NCBI RefSeq assembly: GCF_011045025.1
Contig: NZ_JAAKZX010000016.1
Coordinates: forward strand, 1 to 64,000
From: Streptomyces ureilyticus
Lineage (GTDB): Bacteria; Actinomycetota; Actinomycetes; Streptomycetales; Streptomycetaceae
Direction of reading: 5' to 3'
Length of the DNA stretch: 64,000 nt
In this document: positions 45,945 through 53,899 of the stretch, one piece after another
Layout: every line of letters starts with the position of its first letter
How positions within the stretch are numbered: position 1 is the first letter of the stretch
The notes under the pieces: model-generated
What the model was told of the DNA's origin: nothing
Database searches by the model: none
What the model saw: only the letters and a program-made list of their open reading frames with translations
Translations under genes and position numbers: made by a program

Positions 45945-47513
45945 GTGGGCAAGCGCGAAGAGGTCATCAGCAACTTACGAGGCGTACCTGAGGGACTGCC
46001 GTCCGTCGAGGAAGTCCGCGCCATGGTTGCCGCCGATCCCGATCTCAAGTGCGTCGTCTGCTACGCGCGGATCTCGTTCGACGGCCGAGTGAAGGACGCC
46101 CACGGCATCGAGGATCAGCACCGCGACATGACCGACGCCGCCCGCAGGTTCGGGTGGCTGGTCGTCTACCGCTACACGGACAACGACAAGAGCGCCAGCA
46201 AAGAAGGCGTTGTTCGCGACGACTTCGAGCAGCTGATCAGCGATCTTGCGACAGGAACGACTCCCGAGGGCTACCCGATCCACGGTGTCATGGCCGTGAA
46301 CGACGACCGTCTGTACCGGCGTCCGAGCGACTGGGAGCGGTACCTGAAGGCGTTCACCTCTCACGAGGGACGCGTCTACCACGACTCGAACGGCGTGCAG
46401 GATCTGTACGCAGAGGGGTTCGAGATCAAGGGACTTGTGGGTGTCGCCATGTCGCTCAGCGAGACGAGGAAGAAGCAGCGGCGAAGCCGGAACAGCCATC
46501 GCAGCCGTGCGGTCCGTGGGCAGGCCGTCGCAGCTTGGCGCCCCTTCGGATGGGAGGACGACAAGGTCACCTTGCGCTCGGAGGAAGCGGAAGCGATCCG
46601 CCAGGCCGTAGAGGACGTGATCGCGGGAGCCTCCATTTCGGAGATCACCCGGCGGTGGAAGGAGGCCGAGTTCATCACGAGTCGCGGCAACCCCTTCCAG
46701 TACCAGACCGTGAAGCAGGTCCTCATGAACGCACGGCTCTGTGGCTACCGCGAGATCAAGGGCGAGATTGTCCGCGACGGCGACGACCAGCCCATCGTGG
46801 GCGAGTGGAAGTCGATCATCACGCCAAAGCAGTGGTTCGCCGTCACTGCCAAGATCAGGGAACGCGGGGGCGGGACCGGCATGCCTCGCGGTGGGCTAGT
46901 CCACAAGTACCTTCTGACCGGCATTCTCCGTTGCGGCAACGTGCTGGAGGACGGCACGACCTGCAACAACAAGATGATCGGGATCAAGGCGAACGACTGG
47001 CTCAAGTACCAGCACGCCTACATGTGCAAAAAGACCGTGGACGGCGGCTGCAATAAGACGTACAAGCGGGGCGACAAGACGGACGAGATCATCGAGAAAC
47101 TGGTGATCGCGAAGCTGGAGAAGGACGCCGCGAGCAAGGCCCAGGACGTGCCTGACTGGGACAAGACCGAGGCGTTGGAACGTGCCATCAAGAGCCGCAA
47201 CGAACTGGAGCGTCGTTGGCACGACGACGAAGATACGGACATCGACGACGAGACGTTCTTCCGCAACCTCCCGGTCCTGGAGAGGCGAATCAAGGAGTTG
47301 CGTGCCGACGAGGCCAAGCACGAGGCGTTGAAAGCCGAAGCCGAGTCGGCGCAAGAGGACATCGCGAAGGCGTGGAAGTCGAAGACGATCACCCAGAAGC
47401 GTGATGCGATCAAGAAGGTTCTGAGCGCGGTGGTCGCGGTGCCCGGCGGGAAGGGCAACAAGACCTTTGATCCCGACCTCCTTAAGCCGGTTTGGCGGTC
47501 CTCCGGCGAGTGA
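45945..47513 (+). CDS. int: Large serine integrase
   Basis: 522 residues. The resolvase-type catalytic domain (about 30-180) carries the nucleophile Ser in CYARISFDG. The recombinase domain (about 200-300: RPFGWEDDKVTLRSEEAEAIRQAVEDV) and the zinc-ribbon domain with CGN...CNNK...CKK...CNK cysteines (about 330-385) follow, then a coiled coil (about 400-480), the full layout of phiC31-type integrases. It recombines attP with attB in thiC. GTG 45945 has GAGGGGG upstream. Codon 11 is TTA (45975-45977), making translation dependent on bldA. Confidence 0.93.
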   Translation: MGKREEVISNLRGVPEGLPSVEEVRAMVAADPDLKCVVCYARISFDGRVKDAHGIEDQHRDMTDAARRFGWLVVYRYTDNDKSASKEGVVRDDFEQLISDLATGTTPEGYPIHGVMAVNDDRLYRRPSDWERYLKAFTSHEGRVYHDSNGVQDLYAEGFEIKGLVGVAMSLSETRKKQRRSRNSHRSRAVRGQAVAAWRPFGWEDDKVTLRSEEAEAIRQAVEDVIAGASISEITRRWKEAEFITSRGNPFQYQTVKQVLMNARLCGYREIKGEIVRDGDDQPIVGEWKSIITPKQWFAVTAKIRERGGGTGMPRGGLVHKYLLTGILRCGNVLEDGTTCNNKMIGIKANDWLKYQHAYMCKKTVDGGCNKTYKRGDKTDEIIEKLVIAKLEKDAASKAQDVPDWDKTEALERAIKSRNELERRWHDDEDTDIDDETFFRNLPVLERRIKELRADEAKHEALKAEAESAQEDIAKAWKSKTITQKRDAIKKVLSAVVAVPGGKGNKTFDPDLLKPVWRSSGE

Positions 47514-47658
47514 GCTGAAGCCCAAGGATCTCCCCCACACTTCGCAACTGATCATCGGAGAGCGGGGGAGATTCGCGTAGATGCCGCTCGATCCATGCAT
47601 TGACGGCCGCCGCTTCCTCCCGCTCCGGATCGGCGCGTGTCGCTCGGGGGCTACTCAG
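47482..47658 (-). CDS. Coding-like small frame between rep and int, no canonical start
   Basis: A 58-codon frame overlapping the end of rep and the 3' end of int. It reads as a normal small AICE protein (PEREEAAAVNAWIERHLRESPP then LSDDQLRSVGEILGLQL). Short helical proteins of this kind follow rep in other actinomycete elements, where some act as excisionases. There is no ATG, GTG or TTG in frame; the only upstream candidate is CTG 47658. It may be a relic or use a rare start. Confidence 0.3.
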   Translation of the reverse strand: MSSPRATRADPEREEAAAVNAWIERHLRESPPLSDDQLRSVGEILGLQLTRRRTAKPA

Positions 47659-49149
47659 ACGGCATCACCGCCCACAGACCAGGGTCCTCCCGCGCCAACT
47701 CGCGCCCTCTGGCAAGGTCATCGGCGATGCCAGCAGCGATGAGCGCAGCTCCCGGAGTGTGGCCGGAGCCGACGTAGCGCCAGTGCGCATCAGTGACCGT
47801 GCCGGGCACGGTGTCAAGTCCCACGTGTTCGGCCCGGTCGGCGCGCAGGGCCGCGTATGTCGTCGAGTAAGCGCGGGATTTGGTCAGGATGTGGCCCCGG
47901 TAGCCGAGGGTGTGGGCCCAGGTGCGCAGGTGCAGCGGCGCGTACTCGGGGAGGCCGCCGAGGCGCCAGCAGGTACGCATGAGGGTGCGGACGTGGTCGG
48001 AGACCGCCGCCGCCTCGATGTCGTCCCAGGTAGTGACCTTGTGGTCGATGCCGGCGCCTGTCTCGCTCGCTCCTTTGGTGACGTACTTGGCCACGTACGC
48101 CGCCACAGCGTCATCGTCGGGTCCAGTGCCGTCGACGCGGAGCGGCCGAGCGTCGACCTGGACGCCCCAGCGCAGTGCCAGCTCACCCACGGCGCGGCTG
48201 TAGGGCGTGCGGACCAGAACCCGCCGGGCGGACGCACGCACTGCGTCGATGAGCCGGTCCGCAGTGCCCCAGGCTGGTGGTTCGTCGTCAGGTCCGGCCG
48301 GGCCGTCGAGGCGTACGACGGCGTGGACGTGGACGGCCGCACGCCGCTGGTATTCGGCGACGCGCGCGAACGACAGGCGCGCATGGTCGCGGAAACGGGA
48401 CTGCGTCAGGCCGACCGCCGTAGCGAGTTGCCGCCGGACGCCGATGACGAATCGGTCCCAGAGCTTGCCCGCGTGCGCGTGCCAGAGCACGTGCGCGGCG
48501 TAGTCGTAGCAGTCGGGGCAGAGCGGCTGACCTACGTCAGGCTCGGCGGGATCGTGAACGGCGTTGCAGCCGACAGGGCGACCGTGTTCGCACGTACCGC
48601 CGTCGCGGCGGGGACGGCACAGCTCCCCGGCACGATGTACGGGACCGAAGGACGGGGCCGTGAGTGTCACGAAGAGCCGGGGCCGGTTGCGTACCGTCGC
48701 CGGGACGTTCTTGCCGCCGATCAGGCCCGCACGGACGAGGTGGAAGGTGTCGCCCGCGTGCAGGCGGGAGCACGGGGCGCAGACGGTCGCGCGCCTGTTG
48801 CGGCAGCGGACGGAGAGCCGTTCACCGGGTTCGGTGCGGGTGTCGTAGTGGTGCAGGATCTCGCCGGTCGCCGCGTCCAGGGTGGTCGTCGCGCCGCACA
48901 GGTGGACGGGGTGGGAGCAGCCGCCCGTGGCGGTGATCTGCTCCAGCCAGCGAGGGAACTTGGGGTCTTGGGCGATACGTAGCGCGTCGCGGTCTGCTTC
49001 GGGGAGCTGACGCAGGCGCGCCGCGCGGTCGAGGGCGGCGCGCCTGTCAGCCGAGGTGAACTCGGGTGTGATGGTGGTGACCTTCCGGGGTGGGCCGCCG
49101 CAGCGGCACGGGTGATGGTTGGTGGCGCGCAGTCGTCCATGGGGATCAC
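47651..49149 (-). CDS. RepSA-like rolling-circle replication initiator, apparent 5' frameshift
   Basis: The initiator frame is open from 49180 to 47651. Conserved parts include GGCSHPVHLCGATTT, TEPGERLSVRCRNRRATVC, RLFVTLTAPSFGPVH, a CPDC pair, the HUH motif VHVHAVV and a Tyr pair in AAYVAKYVTKG. Such proteins nick the element origin so that the excised circle can replicate. The first in-frame start is GTG 48670, which would delete about 150 conserved residues. The only good start with a ribosome site (GAGGAG then GTG 49149/ATG 49140) is in another frame. One indel between 49140 and about 49080 would join them: a mutation, an assembly error or a rare start such as CTG 49132. Confidence 0.75.
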
Positions 49150-49180
49150 TCCTCGCTCGGTCGGGTGTGGTGTGTGCGGA

Positions 49181-49294
49181 TCAGCGGATGGTTCCGGTGC
49201 CCCGGCAGACGCGGCAGCGCCGACGCCGTCCGGTCCAGGTCCTACGGGCCCCTTCGCCCTTGCAGATGGGGCACCTCACTCGGCTCATGGGCAT
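49181..49294 (-). CDS. 37-residue zinc-ribbon protein of the transfer region
   Basis: Starts MPMSRVRCPICKGEG and ends CRVCRGTGTIR, giving two CxxCxGxG motifs like half of a DnaJ zinc finger. AAAGGAAA is placed about nine bases before the ATG. Very small Cys-rich proteins are common next to tra genes of Streptomyces plasmids. Its stop codon opens the reading frame of rep downstream. Confidence 0.6.
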   Translation of the reverse strand: MPMSRVRCPICKGEGARRTWTGRRRRCRVCRGTGTIR

Positions 49295-49316
49295 GGCGTA
49301 CGTTTCCTTTCTCTGC

Positions 49317-49514
49317 TCAGGTGTGGGAGAAGCCGCTGATGACCCAGGTGACGAGCCCGTGGACGGTGAAGACCACGGGGGTCTGGCCGAGGTAGACGCC
49401 GAAGAGGCCGACGCAGACCGCTTCCCAGGCACGGACGTCGCGGGAGCGGACGAGGAGGACGGTGATGATCCCGAAGATCACCGCGAACGTGAACGCCGTA
49501 CCTTCGCTGATCAC
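49317..49514 (-). CDS. Small membrane protein (Spd-like)
   Basis: 65 residues, two transmembrane helices (TAFTFAVIFGIITVLLV and WEAVCVGLFGVYLG...). GTG 49514 overlaps the tra stop by four bases, so it is coupled to the translocase. Small hydrophobic proteins in this place are the Spd (spread) proteins that move plasmid DNA between hyphal compartments in Streptomyces. The assignment rests on size, topology and position. Confidence 0.65.
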   Translation of the reverse strand: MISEGTAFTFAVIFGIITVLLVRSRDVRAWEAVCVGLFGVYLGQTPVVFTVHGLVTWVISGFSHT

Positions 49515-50818
49515 TTGTCGTCTCCTTCCAGCCCTGCGAGAGCGCGGCCTATGGCGGGCAGTTCCGGGGTCATGGCGGCGTGCTTCCGTGCCGTCGCCAC
49601 GGCCTCTTCCGTCGGCGTCAGGTGCGAGCGGGCCCGGCTCCAACCGCCGTCCGGGCCGGTGCACACGGCCACGCCCCGTTCCTCCGCAGTGATCGACTGC
49701 GCGACGGTCACCGCGTCCTTGTTGAGGTCGCCCAAGGTCATCTCGGCCGTGCCGGGGTCGTTGACCCTGTGGCAGATCCGGCCGCCGAGCTGGGCCCGCA
49801 GCGCGGTGACGCCGGGCCCGAGATCCGAGCCGACGCGCTGCCCGGCAACGACCAGGTGCATGCCGAGCGCGGCACCCAGCTGCGCCAGGCGCAGGAGGAG
49901 CGTGGAGCACTGTTCGGCTTCCGCCTTGCTCTCCCGCGTGCCGTCGGACAGGTACAACTCCGCGATCTCGTCGACGAGCACCACGACCGGTACCGGCCGC
50001 AGTTCGTCGGGCAGTTCCCAGATCGAGCGGACTCCCGCCGACCGGCACGCGCTCATGCGGTCCTGCATGTCGACGACGAGCGCGGTAAGCACTGCGACCG
50101 CTTCGCGTCGGCATGTTGCAAGAGCGCTCAACCGGCTTGCGAACAGGCCGAGTTCCATGCCGCCCTTGCAGTCGATGCCGACCAGGGCGACAGGCTGCGG
50201 GGCGAGTTGGGTGATCACCCGGGCCAGCAGGGTGGACTTGCCGGACCGGGTGGCGCCCGCGATAAGCCAGTGCGGCACGAGCCGCAGGTCCATGACCCAC
50301 GCGCCTCCGCTCTCCAGTGCGCCGATGAGCGCGGACAGCAGCACGGCGGGAGCCGTCGCTAAGCCGGGCCGCTCCAGCGGATCACTGGCCGTCGCGGTCA
50401 ACAGCACGAGCCCGCGTTCCGGCGACGTGACCCGCACGGCGTGGACCTTCCACGCGTGTACGAGGGCATCGGCTGCCTTCAGGTACGTCGCCGGGGTCTG
50501 GCCCGCGTGCAGGCGCACGGTCACGGTCAGGCCCATGCGATTGGCGCGCGGGAACGAGATCCGCGGAGCCACCGGCCGCAGCGGATCGCCCTTGACCACC
50601 AGGTCGCCGAGCAGCCCGCGCGGCGGACGGCGCGACACGGCAAGGTCGTTGAGCATCGCGACCTTGCGCCAGGTGATCAGGACCCGGCACACGGTCACCG
50701 GGTATCCGGCGATGTACCAGTGCCAGGCCGGACGATGCCGCCGCACCAGATCACCCACGACGAGCACCCAGGCCAGCAGGGCGAGCCCGAAGGCCAGCGC
50801 GATCGGACCGCTCATCAC
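49511..50818 (-). CDS. FtsK/SpoIIIE-type DNA translocase TraSA-like
   Basis: 435 residues. Two N-terminal transmembrane segments are followed by a P-loop FtsK domain: Walker A GATRSGKS near residue 200, Walker B VVVLVDEIAEL near 275, and AGQRVGS and LGGRICHRV sensor regions. In Streptomyces a single hexameric protein of this type transfers double-stranded plasmid DNA between hyphae. It has coupled neighbours on both sides (four-base overlaps). Confidence 0.9.
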   Translation of the reverse strand: MMSGPIALAFGLALLAWVLVVGDLVRRHRPAWHWYIAGYPVTVCRVLITWRKVAMLNDLAVSRRPPRGLLGDLVVKGDPLRPVAPRISFPRANRMGLTVTVRLHAGQTPATYLKAADALVHAWKVHAVRVTSPERGLVLLTATASDPLERPGLATAPAVLLSALIGALESGGAWVMDLRLVPHWLIAGATRSGKSTLLARVITQLAPQPVALVGIDCKGGMELGLFASRLSALATCRREAVAVLTALVVDMQDRMSACRSAGVRSIWELPDELRPVPVVVLVDEIAELYLSDGTRESKAEAEQCSTLLLRLAQLGAALGMHLVVAGQRVGSDLGPGVTALRAQLGGRICHRVNDPGTAEMTLGDLNKDAVTVAQSITAEERGVAVCTGPDGGWSRARSHLTPTEEAVATARKHAAMTPELPAIGRALAGLEGDDK

Positions 50819-51162
50819 GCACCACCGCCCTTGGCGTGCGCGGGAGTTCCGTGCACGGGCGTGATGGCGTCAGCGCGGAAGCTGATCCCGTGCCGGTCGC
50901 CCATCGACCACGCGAACGCGGTCAGTCCGGTGACCTTGAGGATCTGGCCTTCCTCGATGCCTTTCGGCTCACCGCTCACGGCGATCTCGATCACGGAGAT
51001 ACGCCGCCGGTCCTGCCGCACCGTGACGGCCACGGTGTAGATCGTGTTGCCGTCGCGGTCTTTCTTCACCTCCTGTGTCTCGGAGTTGCTGATCTTTGCT
51101 TCGGGCGCGATGGCGCACCGCAGTACGCCGAGCCGCGCCGTGTCCACGGGAATGGACTGCAT
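50815..51162 (-). CDS. AICE-conserved protein ahead of tra
   Basis: 115 residues with many beta-type segments (YTVAVTVRQDRRRISVIEIAV, LKVTGLTAFAWSMG, HGISFRADAI), reminiscent of an OB-fold or single-strand-binding-like protein. No catalytic residues are evident. ATG 51162 has GGGAGG eight bases upstream. It is the first gene of the leftward transfer operon and divergent from the GntR repressor, so it should be under KorSA-type control. Confidence 0.75.
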   Translation of the reverse strand: MQSIPVDTARLGVLRCAIAPEAKISNSETQEVKKDRDGNTIYTVAVTVRQDRRRISVIEIAVSGEPKGIEEGQILKVTGLTAFAWSMGDRHGISFRADAITPVHGTPAHAKGGGA

Positions 51163-51325
51163 TTCGTGGCCTCCCTGGCCAGTCAGGACGCCCGACACAT
51201 TCGGACGTCACTTGTCCTTACGAGTTATGACTATGAGGTTCTGTACGGACGGGAGTCAACTACTTATGCTGACGAGTGATGTCACGCGTGCGACGTGACT
51301 ACAACCTCAACCCGAAGGTGCCCAG
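51163..51325. promoter_or_regulatory. Divergent promoter region of tra operon and repressor
   Basis: 163 bases between divergent genes, AT-richer than the rest of the element. It contains an inverted repeat GTCACG-N7-CGTGAC at 51281-51299, right before the repressor start, and the related TTATGACTAT and CTTATGCTGA segments. The GntR protein probably binds here to silence transfer and itself. Confidence 0.5.
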
Positions 51326-52105
51326 ATGACGGAGATCCAGCGCCCCGGAGCCCTGTACCAGCAGGTGGCCGCCGCGATCCGTGAGGCGATCCTCGCGGGC
51401 GAGTTCGCGCCGGATTCGCTGTTGCCGTCCGAGGCTCAGCTCATGGCCCGCTACGGGGTCTCGCGCCCGACGGTCCGCAACGCCATCGCGGCCCTGCGTG
51501 CGGAAGGGTTGATCGATGTCCGTCACGGCAAGGGCAGTTTCGTACGCGCCGACGGCCAGCCCGCGCTCACGATCGAGCGCCGCGTGAGCCGCACGGCGGA
51601 CGGTCGGTTCGTCATGCCCAACGGCGACGTGTGGGACGAGGCCGAGGAGCCGAGCACGTACCGGACGCGTACAACGAAGGCCACGGGGCGACTGCTCGAA
51701 CTCGGCGAGGAGGAAGCGCTGTTCGGGTGTGACCGGCTGCTCGTCGACTCCGGCACGGGTACGCGTGCGATGCACCGCACGCTGATCCCTTTCGAGGTGG
51801 CCGAGGGCGTCCCGCTGCTTGCTGAGGAGCCGTGCAAGCGACCGGCTGCGATCTACTGGGTACTCACCCAGGCCGGGCACAAGCTGTGGTGGTCCGAGAC
51901 GGTCCGCGCCCACATGCCGCTGCCCGACGAGCGCACCACGCTCCAGCTCCCGGACGCGACACCGATCCTGCACCTGGCCCGCATCACGCACGGCACTGAC
52001 GACCGCCCCTTGATCCTCGAAGAGCTGCGCGTCGGTGCGGACCGTGCCGAACTCGCCTACCGGATCACCGCCGACAAGCAGCCCGCGCGGCGCGCCCGCA
52101 CCTGA
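51326..52105 (+). CDS. GntR/HutC family repressor, KorSA-like
   Basis: 259 residues. The winged helix is near residues 8-75 (ALYQQVAAAIREAILAGEF ... GVSRPTVRNAIAALRAEGLI) and the UTRA effector domain near 95-245. In pSAM2-type elements the equivalent KorSA represses replication and transfer functions. The divergent arrangement with the tra operon supports that role here. Confidence 0.87.
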   Translation: MTEIQRPGALYQQVAAAIREAILAGEFAPDSLLPSEAQLMARYGVSRPTVRNAIAALRAEGLIDVRHGKGSFVRADGQPALTIERRVSRTADGRFVMPNGDVWDEAEEPSTYRTRTTKATGRLLELGEEEALFGCDRLLVDSGTGTRAMHRTLIPFEVAEGVPLLAEEPCKRPAAIYWVLTQAGHKLWWSETVRAHMPLPDERTTLQLPDATPILHLARITHGTDDRPLILEELRVGADRAELAYRITADKQPARRART

Positions 52106-52146
52106 GCGCCGACGGCCATCGGTCGAAACCCTCTTCACTTCCTCAA

Positions 52147-52193
52147 GGGCGCGCCTGCGGCGCGCCGGGGCGCCCGGCCGCCCCGGCCGGGCG
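52147..52193 (+). terminator. Tandem GC-rich stem-loops after the repressor gene
   Basis: Two GGCGCGCC palindromes (52148-52155 and 52159-52166) are followed by CGCCCGGCC-N5-GGCCGGGCG (52171-52193). They start about 40 bases after the GntR stop, where a terminator is expected. Confidence 0.6.
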
Positions 52194-52318
52194 TGCGGCG
52201 TGTCCGCCGGTCCCGTCCGGTCGCCCGACGCCCCGCACCGCAGAACGCCCGAGGAGGCGAGGCGTCGACCGGCCGTCTCAGGTCGGGGCGCACGGGGCTG
52301 GGGGTCGACGGCCTCCGA

Positions 52319-52462
52319 GACTTTAGGCAGCTCCCATGGGGCGAGCCTCGAAGACCAGGGGGCCGATCGGGCTATTGCGGGCAGCTCCAAGGACTGCCCG
52401 ATCCGCTGGCGAGCGTAAGGCCCCCTGGTCACTCGCCCCATGGCAGCTACCGCCCAAAGTCT
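52319..52462. repeat. 144-base structured inverted repeat, possible replication origin or RNA
   Basis: The arms 52319-52364 and 52419-52462 are reverse complements over long blocks (CATGGGGCGAG, ACCAGGGGGCC, GACTTT). The centre has its own nested hairpins: GATCGGGC with GCCCGATC, and GGGCAG with CTGCCC. The gap 52106-52512 has no gene. On a rolling-circle element such a structure could be the single-strand origin, or it could be a small RNA. Confidence 0.6.
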
Positions 52463-52512
52463 CTGCGGCCGGCGACGTGCCCACGTGCGGCGTTCACCAG
52501 GACAAAGGCGCC

Positions 52513-52818
52513 TCATGCTGCACCGCCGTCGCCGTCTGCGAGTTCCTCCAGGAGCTCGGCGAGCCGGTCCACGGCGTCCGGCCAGCCCGCGACCCGTACG
52601 ACCCCGCGCCCCTCACCGTTGGTCGATGCGACCGCACGCACCTCCGACAGCTCGAACCCGGCAGCGAGAAGCGCACGGTTCAGCCTGTCGGCCGTCTCCC
52701 GAGCGTTGCGCCAGCCCGCCACGTAATCGACGGCAGGCACCCACAAGCCGGAGTCCGCGCCCTCGACGTCGAGCCCGTCACTCAGCCAGTCCTCACCCGC
52801 GCCAGTCACCTTGCCCAC
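52513..52818 (-). CDS. Small protein of unknown function
   Basis: 101 residues beginning MGKVTGAGEDWLSDGLDVEG. Composition and predicted alpha/beta alternation look like a normal folded protein (ARETADRLNRALLAAGFELSEVRAVAS). I do not recognise a family. It stands alone between the structured repeat and a pair of hairpins and is the first gene of the cargo arm. Confidence 0.6.
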   Translation of the reverse strand: MGKVTGAGEDWLSDGLDVEGADSGLWVPAVDYVAGWRNARETADRLNRALLAAGFELSEVRAVASTNGEGRGVVRVAGWPDAVDRLAELLEELADGDGGAA

Positions 52819-52889
52819 CTCTGCCCTGTTCTAGGTAACGGATCATCAACTCTCTTTGGCCCAGGGCAGAAACGCAGCGCAGCGGCCCC

Positions 52890-52967
52890 GGTACCATCAG
52901 GCACCGGGGACCGCTGCGTCCCCTTGCCGGACCACCCCGGTTGCTGCCAGGCGCGGGGGTGGTCCGG
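52890..52967. terminator. Two adjacent hairpins, bidirectional terminator
   Basis: GCAGCGGCCCCGGT (52890-52903) pairs with ACCGGGGACCGCTGC (52914-52928), one bulge. CCGGACCACCCC (52927-52938) pairs perfectly with GGGGTGGTCCGG (52956-52967). They lie in the 312-base gap between two leftward genes; the remainder of the gap shows no gene. Confidence 0.6.
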
Positions 52968-53130
52968 TCTCGGTATGAGGTTGTGAGCGCGGCCCCTCAG
53001 TCGGGAGGGGAGCCCCCGGTGGTACCGAGGAGCCGCGCCGTTTGGCCGGAGGGGTCAGACTCCGGCCGGTGTCCGGGCCGCCGCCCACTCCCGATCGCGG
53101 GGGAGTGAACAGGCAGCGGCCCGGAGATCA

Positions 53131-53688
53131 TCAATGCGGTCTGTCCGTAGTTCCGCCGTCGAGGTCGAAGCGGCACCAGACTGTCTTGCCGCCCCGCTCT
53201 TCCGGCGTCCACCAGACGGCCACGGCCAGACGCTGAACGATCAGCAGCCCACGGCCCGTGTCGGGCAACACCGCCTCCGACAGCTCCCCCATCAACCCCG
53301 GAGAGAACGCCTCTCCTGCGGGAAGCACCGGAGGCGTCGAGTCCTCGTCAGCGACGCCGATGAACAGCCATTTGGGCCACAACTTGAACGTCACGTCGAT
53401 GCGCCGAGCACTGCCGGGCTGCGCAAGGCAGCGGTCCGGCGACGCGTGGTTCACCACGTTCCCGACCAGTTCCGAGACGGCCAGCCGGGCATCGTCCACG
53501 AGGTCTTCCACGCCCGCGCCCTGAAGGAACGTAGCCGTCATGTCGCGCGCCACGCGCACGGTGTCGGGGAACTCGGCGAAGAGCGTCAGCGCCAGGAAGT
53601 GCCCGGCGGAGGACGGTTCCGGCGCCGCGAACCAGTGAGCGAACGCGTCCAATTCGTTCACCACGTGCTCGGATTTTCTGGCGTCCAT
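53131..53688 (-). CDS. HATPase-type ATP-binding protein of the element
   Basis: 185 residues. HATPase_c_2 (RsbW-like) domain in the C-terminal two thirds: N box ARLAVSELVGNVVNHASP, G1 box GVADEDSTPP (degenerate), G2 region LPDTGRGLLIVQRLA. It is divergent from the XRE-TPR regulator across a region with two strong palindromes, a pairing common in Streptomyces. It may be a partner of that regulator rather than a true sigma-factor antagonist. Confidence 0.78.
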   Translation of the reverse strand: MDARKSEHVVNELDAFAHWFAAPEPSSAGHFLALTLFAEFPDTVRVARDMTATFLQGAGVEDLVDDARLAVSELVGNVVNHASPDRCLAQPGSARRIDVTFKLWPKWLFIGVADEDSTPPVLPAGEAFSPGLMGELSEAVLPDTGRGLLIVQRLAVAVWWTPEERGGKTVWCRFDLDGGTTDRPH

Positions 53689-53789
53689 CAGGTCCCCTTC
53701 CGAACCCCTCGGCGGGCCTTACGGCACCGCTCGCTTCTGGCAAGCCAGTACACGACGCGGAGGGCATGGCCGGGAGCGTTCACCAGGGG

Positions 53790-53834
53790 GTTCACGTGAA
53801 CACCCGCAAAGGCAGAGGGGGTTCACCGGTGAAC
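53790..53834. promoter_or_regulatory. Twin operator palindromes for the XRE regulator
   Basis: GTTCACGTGAAC (53790-53801) and GTTCACCGGTGAAC (53821-53834) share half-sites GTTCAC and GTGAAC and both are flanked by runs of G on the left and C on the right. Their centres are about 32 bp apart, three helical turns. They lie between the divergent HATPase and XRE genes. Confidence 0.65.
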
Positions 53835-53899
53835 CCCCCAAGGCGTGTCTGCTGTGACACGATGGATACTCGCCGTCATTCTCGGGTTGGCAGGGGAGC

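Noticed and set aside
45861-45945. tRNA gene as the integration site
   Set aside because: No cloverleaf or CCA-end sequence at either junction; both junctions are thiC coding sequence.
47600-48982. Rightward frame of 460 codons opposite rep
   Set aside because: The leftward frame has the RepSA motifs (HUH, CPDC); the rightward one has none.
53790-53801. GTTCACGTGAAC as a parS site
   Set aside because: It lacks a T in each half compared with GTTTCACGTGAAAC and has a sister palindrome 32 bp away, so a local operator is more likely.
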